Source: Dyadobacter frigoris (GTDB taxonomy: Bacteria > Bacteroidota > Bacteroidia > Cytophagales > Spirosomataceae). Taken from it: DNA of 64,000 nucleotides. Position numbers and translations under genes: made by a program. The stretch covers positions 62,001 to 126,000 of the forward strand of contig NZ_SZVO01000006.1 of NCBI RefSeq assembly GCF_005280585.1, given 5' to 3'. Positions 1-9,119 of this stretch are shown piece after piece; the first letter of the stretch is position 1; the number at the start of each line of letters is the position of its first letter. Below the pieces are notes generated by a model that made no database searches, was not told the DNA's origin, and saw only the letters and a program-made list of their open reading frames with translations.

Positions 1-591
1 CGCCATTTTCGCGATTTCCTCCAAAACAACTGCATTATATACTGCTTTGCCAGGATCTTTTCCCCATGTAAAAGGTCCATGGCAAGCCACCAGCACCATT
101 TCCACCTCTTCCGGGCTAAGGCATAACCGATTAAACAGATCAAGAATCTGGTTACCGGTCTCATGTTCATAATCTCCCTGAATCATTTCATCGGTCATTA
201 CATCCGTGACAGGAACTGGTGCGACCAAATGATCGGCATGAGTTGTGCCAAGATTTGGTATAGACATTCCCGCCTGCGACCAGGCAACCGCATAGGTTGA
301 GTGCGTATGACAAACACCACCGATCGATGGAAAATTCCTGTACAGCAAAGTATGTGTTTTGGTATCCGACGATGGACGCATGTTTCCTTCAACCAGCACG
401 TTATCAAGGTCAACGATTACGATATCTTCTACTTTTAGTTTACGATAAGGCACGCCGCTCGGTTTGATGGCAATAACGCCCGCTGAACGGTCAATTCCAC
501 TGACATTCCCAAAAGTAACAATAGCCAGTTCTTCCTTCGGAATTTCCATATTGGCTTCGTAAACCTGTTCTTTTAAATATTTATATAACAT
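1..591 (-). CDS. araD: L-ribulose-5-phosphate 4-epimerase (C-terminus cut by window edge)
   Basis: The enzyme interconverts L-ribulose 5-phosphate and D-xylulose 5-phosphate, the last step of arabinose catabolism before the pentose phosphate pathway. The reading frame is open for 197 codons from an ATG at 591 to the window edge. It shows the class II aldolase/epimerase pattern: an early GNVSG motif, the phosphate-binding SSDTKTH stretch, and the metal-ligand pair in GVCHTHS followed later by TTHADH. It is the third gene after araB and araA on the same strand, 86 bp past the araA stop, so it probably belongs to the same operon. The C-terminal end is not visible, so the length cannot be compared with the family. 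Confidence 0.95.
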   Translation of the reverse strand, partial: MLYKYLKEQVYEANMEIPKEELAIVTFGNVSGIDRSAGVIAIKPSGVPYRKLKVEDIVIVDLDNVLVEGNMRPSSDTKTHTLLYRNFPSIGGVCHTHSTYAVAWSQAGMSIPNLGTTHADHLVAPVPVTDVMTDEMIQGDYEHETGNQILDLFNRLCLSPEEVEMVLVACHGPFTWGKDPGKAVYNAVVLEEIAKMA

Positions 592-677
592 TTTATTAAG
601 CTAAAACCCGGGTTAAACTGACTATTGTATTTGGTGATTCTAATTAATATTCTAAAAAAGACTTATATGATTTGGTG

Positions 678-2168
678 TCACTTATAGTAAGCCTCACTCC
701 ATCTCAATTCATTTTTCAACTGGCGAAGTGTTGTACTTTTATCAATCACAACCAGCTCAACGCCTACCATTTCCGCAAACATTTCTATTTGTTCAGTGCC
801 AAGATTCTGACTAAAAACCGTGTGATGCGCTCCACCGGCATAAATCCAGGCTGCACAACCGGTTTTCATATCAGGAGCAGGTTTCCAGATCGCACGTGCC
901 ACCGGAAGTTTTGGCAGATCCTCTTCAACTGCAACAGCTTCTACTTCATTCACCAACAAACGAAACCGGTTGCCCATATCAATAAGTGAAACGTTGATTG
1001 CAGGACCGGCAGGTGCATTAAAAACCAGGCGTACGGGATCTTCTTTCCCTCCTATACCCAAAGGATGAATTTCACATGAAGGCTTTCTGTCCGCAATAGT
1101 TGGACAGATTTCAAGCATATGGGATCCTAAAACAAGATTTCTTTCCGGATTGAAATGATACGTGTAATCTTCCATAAATGAACTTCCGCCGGGCAATCCG
1201 CTTCCCATGACTTTAAGCGCGCGAACCATGGCAGAAGTTTTCCAGTCGCCCTCACCCGCATAACCGTAGCCTGCCGCCATCATGCGCTGTGAGCCAATTC
1301 CCGGCAATTGCTTCATCCCATATAAATCCTCGAAAGTGTTGGTATAACCTTTGAAATTTCCATCTTCCAGAAAATATTTCAATCCGAGTTCTATTCTCGC
1401 AGCATCTTGCAATGCTTGGTATTTTTCTTTTCCTTTGTGTAGAGATGCCACGAGCCGGTATTGATCCTCGTATTCGGTGATCAGTTTGTCAACGGCCTCA
1501 TCAGAAACCTGATTGATAACTTTTACCAAATCGCCGACAGCATACGTATTGACAGAAAACCCAAAAGTCATTTCAGCGGCAACTTTATCCCCATCGGTTA
1601 CAGCCACCTGTCTCATATTATCCCCAAACCGGGCAAATTTCGCCCCATTAAGATCATTTTTGGCGCTGGCTACCCGAGACCACGATGCCAGCGCTTCAAT
1701 TACATCATTTTGCTGCCAGTGACCAACAATCACCTTCCGGTTTATCCTCATCCGTGTCATGATATAACCGAATTCCCGATCACCATGCGCGGACTGATTC
1801 AGGTTCATAAAATCCATATCGATATCGTTCCAAGGGATATCACGGTTAAACTGGGTATGCAGATGAAGCAAAGGTTTGCGTAAAATCTGCAACCCACGTA
1901 TCCACATTTTGGCTGGGGAGAAAGTATGCATCCAGGCTACTATACCAACGCAACTAACTGAAACATTAGCATCCTGACAAATACGATATATTTCATCCGG
2001 AGATTTTACAACCGGTTTAAAAACAACACGAACTGGTATCTGAGAATTTTTATCAAAAGAATCACTTATAATTTGGGAATGTTCATCTACCTGGCGAAGC
2101 GTATCCTCCCCATATAAATCCTGACTACCAGTAACAAACCATATTTCAAATTGCTTTAAATCCAACAT
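678..2168 (-). CDS. araA: L-arabinose isomerase
   Basis: It isomerises L-arabinose to L-ribulose in the cytoplasm. The 496-residue length is normal for the family. The active-site residues are visible: Glu306 (in YGYAGE), Glu333 (in FMEDYTYH), His350 (in GSHMLE) and a His pair near 448-449 (GGAHH); the first three have the same numbers as in the Escherichia coli enzyme. The start [16 protein letters not shown] fits the family N-terminus. The gene lies 46 bp after araB and 86 bp before araD on the same strand, giving the order araB-araA-araD. No promoter of its own is apparent in the short gaps. Confidence 0.97.
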   Translation of the reverse strand: MLDLKQFEIWFVTGSQDLYGEDTLRQVDEHSQIISDSFDKNSQIPVRVVFKPVVKSPDEIYRICQDANVSVSCVGIVAWMHTFSPAKMWIRGLQILRKPLLHLHTQFNRDIPWNDIDMDFMNLNQSAHGDREFGYIMTRMRINRKVIVGHWQQNDVIEALASWSRVASAKNDLNGAKFARFGDNMRQVAVTDGDKVAAEMTFGFSVNTYAVGDLVKVINQVSDEAVDKLITEYEDQYRLVASLHKGKEKYQALQDAARIELGLKYFLEDGNFKGYTNTFEDLYGMKQLPGIGSQRMMAAGYGYAGEGDWKTSAMVRALKVMGSGLPGGSSFMEDYTYHFNPERNLVLGSHMLEICPTIADRKPSCEIHPLGIGGKEDPVRLVFNAPAGPAINVSLIDMGNRFRLLVNEVEAVAVEEDLPKLPVARAIWKPAPDMKTGCAAWIYAGGAHHTVFSQNLGTEQIEMFAEMVGVELVVIDKSTTLRQLKNELRWSEAYYK

Positions 2169-2214
2169 TGAGGCTGATTGTCTAAAAAAAATATTATGGA
2201 TAATTATTGCTGTT

Positions 2215-3885
2215 TTAAACTGCCTTTAAATCTTCAACAGTATGCTGCATTATACCCGATTCTACAAAATTTCCTGCTTTTAGATACCGCTGGTACAGTT
2301 TTTCATAAACCCGCGCGATTTCAGGCCTTGGACGATATTCTGTATCAAACCCTGAGTTCATAGCCTGCTGAGCTTCGGGAAGTGTCTCATAAATTCCGGA
2401 TGCAACCGCAGCAAACATCGCTGCTCCAAGTGCGCAGGCCTGCTCCGAAGACGCAACTTTAATGGGCATGTTCATGACATCAGCCAACGTCTGCATCACA
2501 AACCTTGATTTTTTTGCTACCCCGCCAATTGCAATAACTTCCCGGATCGGCACTCCTTCTCTGACGAAGCGATCTGCTATACTTTTGGACCCGTAAGCCG
2601 TTGCTTCAACCAGGGCTTTAAAAACCCTCGCTCCGTCACTGGCAAGATTAAGTCCGAAAATTGCTCCCTTTAAAGTATGATTGGCATCAGGAGTGCGTCT
2701 ACCGTTCAGCCAATCTATGGCAACAATGTCATTTTCTGTGACCGGTAAAAGTGCAGCTTGTGCAGACAAATGCGGAAGTAATTTTTCGGAAAGTTCTTTC
2801 GCAGCATTTTCACCTAAAATTTCAGCAACTGGCGTCGTGATCAGCTTGGCAAACCAGGCATAAATATCTCCAAAACCAGATTGTCCGGCTTCCATGCCCA
2901 GCATACCGGGCACTATCGAACCATCAACCTGGCCACAAATTCCTTGAATCAATAAGTGACCGATTTCTTCATTCGGAGCTACAAGCATATCACAGGTTGA
3001 AGTTCCGATCACTTTGCAAAGTGCGTAAGGCTCGATTAAAGCCCCTACAGCACCCATGTGACAATCAAACGCACCAACACCAATAATTACATTCAACGGA
3101 ATACCCAGTTTTTCAGCCCACTGAGCGGAAATCGTCCCCATTGGCTTATCAGATGTTTCTGTTTTTGAAAAAAGACGATCACGGATTCCTGCCAAAAGCG
3201 GATCAAGCGCGACAAAAAATTCCTCCGAAGGAAGTCCGTCGTATTCGCTGTGCCATAATGCTTTATGACCTGCTGCACAACGCGATCTGTGTATCGCTAA
3301 AGGATTAGTATTTCCGGTCAGTTCCGCAGAAATCCAGTCGCAATGTTCAACCCATGAAAAAGCGGCCTCCCGTACCTTTTCATCGATTCGCAGCGTTTTT
3401 AATATTTTTGACCAGAACCATTCCGACGAATAAATTCCACCAACGTATTTCGTATAATCTATATCCCAATGATGCGCAAGTTGGTTTATCTCCTCAGCTT
3501 CTGCATTCGCCGTATGATCTTTCCAAAGGATAAACATCCCGTTCGGATTCTCTGCAAATTCAGGCAAAAGCGCTAACGGAGTTCCGTTTTTATCCACAGC
3601 CACAGGAGTTGACCCGGTTGTATCAATGGAAATTCCTGTTATATTTTCACGAATTTCCGCACCCGCATTTTTCAAAGCACCAGTCACACAGGACTCTAAA
3701 CCTTCCAGATAATCAAGCGGATGCTGCCTGAAACGGGAAATGGCCGGATCGCAATATTTTCCTTCTTTCCACCTTTTGTACTCATGCACAGCAGTGCCAG
3801 CCGTTTCTCCTGTATGTGCATTTACGACTAGCGCCCGAACCGAATCGGTCCCGTAATCAATGCCTATTACGTACTTGTTTTTCAT
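2215..3885 (-). CDS. araB: Ribulokinase (FGGY carbohydrate kinase)
   Basis: It phosphorylates L-ribulose to L-ribulose 5-phosphate with ATP. The protein opens with the FGGY-kinase phosphate motif [10 protein letters not shown]. The middle carries GTSTCDM, and the C-terminal ATP-binding half has IGGVAKKS and EQACALGAA, as in other ribulokinases. The frame can start at a GTG at 3894, but the ATG at 3885 ([12 protein letters not shown]) places the start directly before the first beta strand and is preferred; this gives 556 residues. It is the first catabolic gene of the operon, so the roughly 220 bp between it and the upstream regulator gene should hold the operon promoter. Confidence 0.95.
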   Translation of the reverse strand: MKNKYVIGIDYGTDSVRALVVNAHTGETAGTAVHEYKRWKEGKYCDPAISRFRQHPLDYLEGLESCVTGALKNAGAEIRENITGISIDTTGSTPVAVDKNGTPLALLPEFAENPNGMFILWKDHTANAEAEEINQLAHHWDIDYTKYVGGIYSSEWFWSKILKTLRIDEKVREAAFSWVEHCDWISAELTGNTNPLAIHRSRCAAGHKALWHSEYDGLPSEEFFVALDPLLAGIRDRLFSKTETSDKPMGTISAQWAEKLGIPLNVIIGVGAFDCHMGAVGALIEPYALCKVIGTSTCDMLVAPNEEIGHLLIQGICGQVDGSIVPGMLGMEAGQSGFGDIYAWFAKLITTPVAEILGENAAKELSEKLLPHLSAQAALLPVTENDIVAIDWLNGRRTPDANHTLKGAIFGLNLASDGARVFKALVEATAYGSKSIADRFVREGVPIREVIAIGGVAKKSRFVMQTLADVMNMPIKVASSEQACALGAAMFAAVASGIYETLPEAQQAMNSGFDTEYRPRPEIARVYEKLYQRYLKAGNFVESGIMQHTVEDLKAV

Positions 3886-4108
3886 ATGCGACACTATTGA
3901 ATACTTAAAAGATTTTGGAAAAAATTCAGGAAACTAAGCTTTGCAAAAGCCGACGACATTCTAAGTTATGCACACCGACAATATCGAAAATCAATTAACA
4001 ATTATGAATAATCGGCTTGTAAATATAATATATTTTATTTATAGTGTATATGTGACACAATTGAAAATATATAAAATATTCACTTTTAATCAGGATTATT
4101 AAGCACGG
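3886..4108. promoter_or_regulatory. Regulator-araB intergenic region, presumed operon promoter/operator
   Basis: This AT-rich gap separates the Nudix-like regulator stop from the araB start and is the natural place for the araBAD promoter. I found no clear Bacteroidota -7 box (TAnnTTTG) on the minus strand. Around 4044-4060 lies a short symmetric element, TGTGACACA, beside GTGTATATG; this is the only candidate operator I can point to. It is a weak call, because no second copy of the same element was seen near the regulator start. Confidence 0.3.
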
Positions 4109-4819
4109 CTAAATTTTGACAGGTTTCATTGAATCCGGCATGAAATTCCAGAAAGCATGAAATTTCTCCTTATACCGAATTGTATCGAGTTTGTACAAAG
4201 TCGCCTTCTTAGTTGTAGAATTGCTATTTTTGCTGCCTGTATCAATAAGTAAACCTGTTGAAAGCAATTTTCTACTAAAATTTCGTCTGTCGAGCGGTGT
4301 GTTGTAAATTGCTTCATACAATTTTTGTAATTGGGGAATTGTAAAAAGTTCGGGCAAAAGTTCAAATCCGATCGGATGTAATGCAGCTTTATAACGCAGA
4401 TGTTCAATTGCCCGGCCGACCATTTCATTATGGTCAAAAATTAATTCCGGACGCTGATCCAGGCTGATCCAGGATGCGTTGTGATTTCTTACGGCCTCTG
4501 AATCATGTTCATCAATCTGTATCAATGCAAAAAAAACGACTGATACGGTTCGTTCAGCCGGATCACGGTTAACCTTCCCAAACGTTTCAAGCTGTTCGAC
4601 ATAAATATTTTTTAATCCTGTTAGATAAAAAATAATTCGCCCTGCCCCTACTTCAAGATCTTCATCTTCTCTCAGAAATCCGCCCATAAGCGACCACTTT
4701 CCCATTTCAGGTTCTAGATTCCGCTTAACCAGAAGCAGTTTTATATCTTTTCCGTCAAAACCAAAAATGATACAATCAATAGCAAGCAAAATGCGCGATG
4801 TGACGGGATACCTATACAT
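4109..4819 (-). CDS. Nudix-like transcriptional regulator, probable arabinose regulator (AraR type)
   Basis: This 236-residue protein has an N-terminal Nudix-fold domain (about 5-140) and a C-terminal winged-helix region (about 150-225, with LEPEMGKW early and the NFSRKLLSTG helix late). This is the architecture of the NrtR/AraR regulator group; a member of it controls arabinose genes in Bacteroides thetaiotaomicron. The Nudix box is present but dead: Gly47, Glu53, Arg61 and Gly68 are kept, while the three metal-binding glutamates are replaced by Ile62, Tyr65 and Leu66. This supports a sensor role, not a hydrolase role. The position directly upstream of araB on the same strand suggests that it regulates the operon with arabinose or a derivative as ligand; the ligand is inferred. 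Confidence 0.85.
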   Translation of the reverse strand: MYRYPVTSRILLAIDCIIFGFDGKDIKLLLVKRNLEPEMGKWSLMGGFLREDEDLEVGAGRIIFYLTGLKNIYVEQLETFGKVNRDPAERTVSVVFFALIQIDEHDSEAVRNHNASWISLDQRPELIFDHNEMVGRAIEHLRYKAALHPIGFELLPELFTIPQLQKLYEAIYNTPLDRRNFSRKLLSTGLLIDTGSKNSNSTTKKATLYKLDTIRYKEKFHAFWNFMPDSMKPVKI

Positions 4820-5046
4820 AAAAATTCAAACGTAATACTTCTGACAGATTAGGTGGGCAAAATACAACTTCTCACTTGGTTAGTACTAAATTGTACAAAA
4901 AATTTAAGTTTATTAACTTATTGTTATTAAAAAATAAAAAAACAAAGAGATTACTTAACTTTCAAGTGAAGTGCGTGAGCAAATTTAGACTGATTTTTGT
5001 TAAAAATTTCTTACCTTATTCTGAAAGGATTGAGGCCTTGAAACAT

Positions 5047-5631
5047 ATGAGCCAGTTGTACCTTACCTATTCTGATGAAAATATTCTCGAACTGATCGGT
5101 CAGGACGACGAACTTGCATTTGGCGAGCTATATGAACGCTATTTCAAGGTCTTGTTCAATTATGTATTTTCCAAGGTCGGTGATCAGTTTTCAGCACAGG
5201 AAATCGTTCAGGAATTGTTTGTAAATATCTGGCAGCAGCGTCAGAAAAATCAGATTCAGACTTGTCGTCCATTTTTATTTGCTGTGGCGAAAAAATCTGT
5301 TATTAATTTTTACAGAAAAGAATTCACCCGAAAGCATCATTACAATCAGTGGGAAATCCAGGCATCGACCATTTCGGAACTGACGGATCAGACAATACTT
5401 ACAGCTGATCTGCAAAACAAATATGAACGGGCACTTGAAATGTTACCTGCAAAATGCCGGGAAGTATTTATCCGAAGTCGCCAGGGACTTTCAAACCGTG
5501 AAATTGCTTCTGAATTGATCATTTCCGAAAAAACAGTTGAACAACATATTACAAAGGCTCTCCGTATTTTAAGACAGCATTTGAAAGAACATCTGGCCTA
5601 TCTGATTATTTTTTATCAATTATTTTTATAA
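5047..5631 (+). CDS. ECF-type RNA polymerase sigma-70 factor
   Basis: The 194-residue protein has sigma region 2 (FGELYERYFKVLFNY, then AQEIVQELFVNIWQQ) and region 4 (LPAKCREVF, then GLSNREIASEL and an EKTVEQHI recognition helix). The frame is open upstream to 4876, but that stretch is Lys/Leu-rich and unlike any sigma N-terminus. The ATG at 5047 (MSQLYLTYSDENIL) matches the usual start. The protein ends in a short hydrophobic tail, which is common in Bacteroidota SUS-linked sigma factors. Such genes normally sit directly before fecR; here a phosphatase and an opposing amidohydrolase intervene before the next fecR at 9120. Confidence 0.93.
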   Translation: MSQLYLTYSDENILELIGQDDELAFGELYERYFKVLFNYVFSKVGDQFSAQEIVQELFVNIWQQRQKNQIQTCRPFLFAVAKKSVINFYRKEFTRKHHYNQWEIQASTISELTDQTILTADLQNKYERALEMLPAKCREVFIRSRQGLSNREIASELIISEKTVEQHITKALRILRQHLKEHLAYLIIFYQLFL

Positions 5632-5720
5632 TCCGGATAAGGGTAATTTCTTTCATACACGACTTTTATTCAAACTAACATTTATTCAATCTTCGTTCAG
5701 ACCGAACGTCCTTACCATTT

Positions 5721-7559
5721 ATGAAGTTTATTATTCCAGCTTTCCTTTCCGCTTTTCTTTTTGTTACTCAGGCTGGTGCTCAAAGTCCGGTTCGTTATAC
5801 CACTGCACAAGCCCATTCACATAATGATTATGCACAGAATATTCCTTTTCTGCGTGCTTATTATCAACAATTCGGTTCTATTGAAGCCGATATTTTTCTG
5901 AAAAATGACAGCATTTTTGTAGCACACGATCACAAATACATTACGTCAAAAAACACTTTTAACGCCTTATATTTAAAACCGATCCTTGATCAGATTGAAA
6001 AGAATAAGGGCAGTATCTATCCTGATAAAAATCGGGGTTTACAGTTATTAATCGATTTAAAAACACCTGGTAAAGAAACCATTGCCGCACTTATAAAAGA
6101 ATTAAAACCACATACCGACATTTTTTATCCGAAGGGATCTGTCAAAATCGTTTTGAGCGGTGAAGTACCTCCACCCCAGGAATTTGATCAATATCCTGAT
6201 TATCTGTTTTTTGACGGACGGCCGGATGTTCTGTATACCAAAGCACAGCTTGAAAAAGTTGGGCTGATTAGTCAGGATTTTACAAAATATACCAAATGGA
6301 ATGGAAAAGGAATTTTGGTCAAAAGTGAGAAAAACGCTATTCAAGCTGTTATAAAAAAGGTACACGACCAAGGCAAAAAGGTGCGTTTTTGGGCAACTCC
6401 GGATAATATTAACGCCTGGAAAATGCTTATGAACTTGGGACTCGATTATTTGAATACTGACAAAGTAGAAGAACTGGGACCGTATCTAAGAAACCGTCCC
6501 GATGCTGAATATACCGCTGAAAAAATTCAGCCGCTTTACAAACCAACCTATCGAAATAACGACAAGGAATCCAAAGTCAAAAATATAATTTTATTGATTG
6601 GCGACGGTATGGGACTCACGCAGATTTATTCGGGTGTGACCGCTAATCGCGGAGAACTAAATCTGACCCGTTTTTTAAATATTGGCTTTTCTAAAACCAA
6701 TGCTGCGGATAGTTATATCACTGATTCCGCCGCTGGGGCAACGGCGATGGCTACCGGTAAAAAAGCGAGAAACCGAGCGATTGGCGTGGATACTAACAAT
6801 ATTCCACTTCCTAACTTACCTGATAAAATAAAACCTCTTGGCATAAAAACGGGGCTGATATCGGCTGGGAATATTGTTGACGCTACTCCCGCCGCGTTTT
6901 ATGCACATCGCTCCGACAGAGCTATGGAAGCTTTGATAGCACACGATTATCTAAAATCTCCTGTTGATATTTTGATCGGGGGCGGTGCTCCGCTTTTCAA
7001 TAAAGAAAAAGTTTCGGACTCTCTTCAGTCAAAAGGAATCCAGTTTTCTAATCAGTGGAAGGATTTGAATACATTGAAAACTCCGTTTGTACTTTTAGAT
7101 GATTCCAAAACAGTTTCAATACTTAACGGACGTGGCAATTTTCTTACTGAGGCATTTAAAAAGACGCAGAAATCGCTGGTGAAAAATGAAAAAGGATTTT
7201 TTATTATGGCAGAAGGAGCACAAATTGATTACGGCGGACATGTCAATAAAGTACCTTATGTCGTTACCGAAATGCTGGATTTTGACCAATTAATCGGAGA
7301 AGCCTTACGTTTTGCGGATAGTAACGGAGAAACGCTAGTTATTGTAACTGCAGATCACGAAACGGGTGGCTTGACTTTGCTTGACGGCGATTTGAAAAAA
7401 GGATATGTTGACGGACATTTTAGTACCAATGACCATACTTCGGTGATGGTCCCGGTTTTTGCTTACGGACCACATTCGATGGATTTCAGAGGGGTTTATG
7501 AGAACACTGAGATTTATGAGAAGATATTGAAGTTATTTAAGAGGTATGGTAAGAAATAA
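5721..7559 (+). CDS. Secreted fusion of a PLC/GDPD-like phosphodiesterase and an alkaline phosphatase
   Basis: The 612-residue protein starts with a signal peptide (cleavage near AGAQ, residues 18-21). Residues about 28-255 form a TIM-barrel domain of the PI-PLC/GDPD superfamily: His32 and His34 in AHSHNDY, Glu55 and Asp57 in SIEADIF, and His69 in VAHDH. Residues about 285-612 are an alkaline phosphatase: Asp295 in IGDGMG, nucleophile Ser336 in TDSAAGATAMATG, Asp545/His546 in ADHETGG, and a late DH pair near 571. A plausible role is to split a phosphodiester and then release phosphate from the resulting monoester outside the cytoplasm. The gene starts 89 bp after the sigma gene and ends at a strong shared terminator. 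Confidence 0.92.
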   Translation: MKFIIPAFLSAFLFVTQAGAQSPVRYTTAQAHSHNDYAQNIPFLRAYYQQFGSIEADIFLKNDSIFVAHDHKYITSKNTFNALYLKPILDQIEKNKGSIYPDKNRGLQLLIDLKTPGKETIAALIKELKPHTDIFYPKGSVKIVLSGEVPPPQEFDQYPDYLFFDGRPDVLYTKAQLEKVGLISQDFTKYTKWNGKGILVKSEKNAIQAVIKKVHDQGKKVRFWATPDNINAWKMLMNLGLDYLNTDKVEELGPYLRNRPDAEYTAEKIQPLYKPTYRNNDKESKVKNIILLIGDGMGLTQIYSGVTANRGELNLTRFLNIGFSKTNAADSYITDSAAGATAMATGKKARNRAIGVDTNNIPLPNLPDKIKPLGIKTGLISAGNIVDATPAAFYAHRSDRAMEALIAHDYLKSPVDILIGGGAPLFNKEKVSDSLQSKGIQFSNQWKDLNTLKTPFVLLDDSKTVSILNGRGNFLTEAFKKTQKSLVKNEKGFFIMAEGAQIDYGGHVNKVPYVVTEMLDFDQLIGEALRFADSNGETLVIVTADHETGGLTLLDGDLKKGYVDGHFSTNDHTSVMVPVFAYGPHSMDFRGVYENTEIYEKILKLFKRYGKK

Positions 7560-7573
7560 ATAACAATTTCATT

Positions 7574-7625
7574 ATGAATCAAAAAGACTGTTGGAAATTA
7601 ATTCCCGACAGTCTTTTTGATTCAT
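7574..7625. terminator. Bidirectional terminator
   Basis: A perfect 18-bp inverted repeat (arms 7574-7591 and 7608-7625) has A-rich and T-rich ends, so it can terminate in both directions. It sits between the convergent phosphatase and amidohydrolase genes. Confidence 0.9.
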
Positions 7626-7638
7626 AAATGTCTAATTT

Positions 7639-8919
7639 TTACTTCGATTTATAAACCACCCCATCCTTCATCACAAAAGTAACATTCATCATCACTGTGG
7701 GATCTTTTAATGGATCTGAATCTACGGCAATAATGTCAGCCAGTTTTCCAACTTCAACAGAACCGATCTGATCTTTCATACTTAATATTTCGGAATTCGT
7801 GCGTGTTGCAGCGAGCAACGCTTCTGCCATCGGCATTCCTGCTTCGGTCATGTAAACAAATTCTTTTGCATTTTTTCCATGTACATAAACACCCGCATCT
7901 GTACCGAAACCGATTTTAACGCCAGCCTTATACGCTTTTGCAAAAGATTCCTGGATCATCTTTCCGGTTTCTAACGCTTTTGGAACAACAAGCGGATGAT
8001 AATATCCCGGAATCTTGGCAGAATCCGAAGCAGTTTTACCGGCAATAATAGTCGGAACAAGATATGCTCCTTTTTCCTTGAAAAGTTTGATACACTCATC
8101 ATCCAGGAATGAACCATGTTCAATCGTCGTAACGCCGGCGCGTAATGCACGTTTCATACCTTCTGCTCCGTGTGCGTGTGCCGCTACTTTTAGTCCATAA
8201 TCATTCGCAGTTTCAATCAATGCTTTTAATTCATCTGGTTGAAATTGCGGTCCTTTCCCGTTTTTGGCGATACTCAATACACCGCCGGTTGCCGTGATTT
8301 TGATCCAGTCAACACCATCTTTATACCGTTGACGAATGGCCTGACGTGCTTCGTCCGGGCTATTGATCACACCGTCAAGAGCTGCTGGCGGAAGTTGTAG
8401 TTCCGGCTTGATACCGTTTGAAGGATCTCCGTGTCCACCGGTTGTTGCAATCGTTTTTCCGGAGGTTAGAATTCTCGGACCTACAACCACACCTCTGTTG
8501 ATTGCATTTCGCAAAGCAATATTAGCGCCGCTTCCACCCAGATCTCTTACCGTTGTAAAACCAGCCATTAACGTAGTCACCCCGTTTTTCTGTGCGTCAA
8601 AAGCGACATCAGCCATATTTTGCTGAATTCTTTTTTGAAACTGGTCCTTGCTTGTTTCTCCTTCCAGATGGACGTGCATATCGATCAATCCGGGCAAAAC
8701 AGTTTTACTTTTCAGGTCGATCACTTTATCTGCCGAAAGTGCGGCCGAATAACCGTTTTCAATTGAAATAATTTTATTTTTTTCAACAATAACAGTGACA
8801 GAAGACCTGACAGAGCCATTGGTACCATCAAACAAATTGCCGCAATAAATAACAGTGCGCTGGGCAAATACGCTGCTGACAGAAAAAACTGCAAGAAAAG
8901 CTAGGTAGACAATTTTCAT
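7639..8919 (-). CDS. Secreted amidohydrolase (imidazolonepropionase/Xaa-Pro dipeptidase-like)
   Basis: The 426-residue protein has a signal peptide (cleavage after VFAQ) and a metal-dependent amidohydrolase barrel. Visible metal ligands are the HVH motif in LIDMHVHLEG, a lysine in DWIKITATGG, histidines in AAHAHG and TIEHG, and an aspartate in GFGTDAGV. The C-terminal GKLADIIAV segment closes the composite domain typical of the family. Relatives include prolidase-like carboxypeptidases that release C-terminal residues from peptides; the exact substrate cannot be read from sequence. It is transcribed against its neighbours, and its presence between the sigma gene and fecR breaks the usual order. 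Confidence 0.88.
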   Translation of the reverse strand: MKIVYLAFLAVFSVSSVFAQRTVIYCGNLFDGTNGSVRSSVTVIVEKNKIISIENGYSAALSADKVIDLKSKTVLPGLIDMHVHLEGETSKDQFQKRIQQNMADVAFDAQKNGVTTLMAGFTTVRDLGGSGANIALRNAINRGVVVGPRILTSGKTIATTGGHGDPSNGIKPELQLPPAALDGVINSPDEARQAIRQRYKDGVDWIKITATGGVLSIAKNGKGPQFQPDELKALIETANDYGLKVAAHAHGAEGMKRALRAGVTTIEHGSFLDDECIKLFKEKGAYLVPTIIAGKTASDSAKIPGYYHPLVVPKALETGKMIQESFAKAYKAGVKIGFGTDAGVYVHGKNAKEFVYMTEAGMPMAEALLAATRTNSEILSMKDQIGSVEVGKLADIIAVDSDPLKDPTVMMNVTFVMKDGVVYKSK

Positions 8920-9057
8920 AATAAGATGTTTTTGAGAAGAAATTGCGCTTTTCCGTTGATAGTAAGTTACTGAACGTAAGGCTTATAAACATACCGATTG
9001 GAAGGCTTTAATCAAAATTTAAAATGCCCTCAGAATTTTTTAAAAATATTTTTAAAA

Positions 9058-9090
9058 CTGACTAAGGGTCAGCCCGTTTTCATACGACTT
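9058..9090 (+). promoter_or_regulatory. Conserved element upstream of fecR, shared with the sigma 3' flank
   Basis: A small hairpin (CTGAC-taagg-GTCAG, 9058-9072) includes TAAGGGT, followed 14 nt later by ACGACTT. The same TAAGGGT-N14-ACGACTT arrangement occurs at 5638-5665, directly after the ECF sigma stop codon. The element may be a promoter or processing signal that normally lies between sigma and fecR; its function is inferred. Confidence 0.35.
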
Positions 9091-9119
9091 GGTTTTAAAT
9101 TGATAATTAAAATCATCAC

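Noticed and set aside
605-614. AACCCGGGTT palindrome between araA and araD
   Set aside because: It is a single ten-base palindrome with no second copy in the arabinose region, so an operator role cannot be supported.
4876-5046. N-terminal extension of the first sigma factor
   Set aside because: The extension is Lys/Leu-rich and unlike sigma factors; the ATG at 5047 gives the normal family start.
5694-5708. CGTTC-n5-GAACG palindrome upstream of the phosphatase fusion
   Set aside because: It is short, has no repeat copy, and no known regulator consensus matches; it may be chance.
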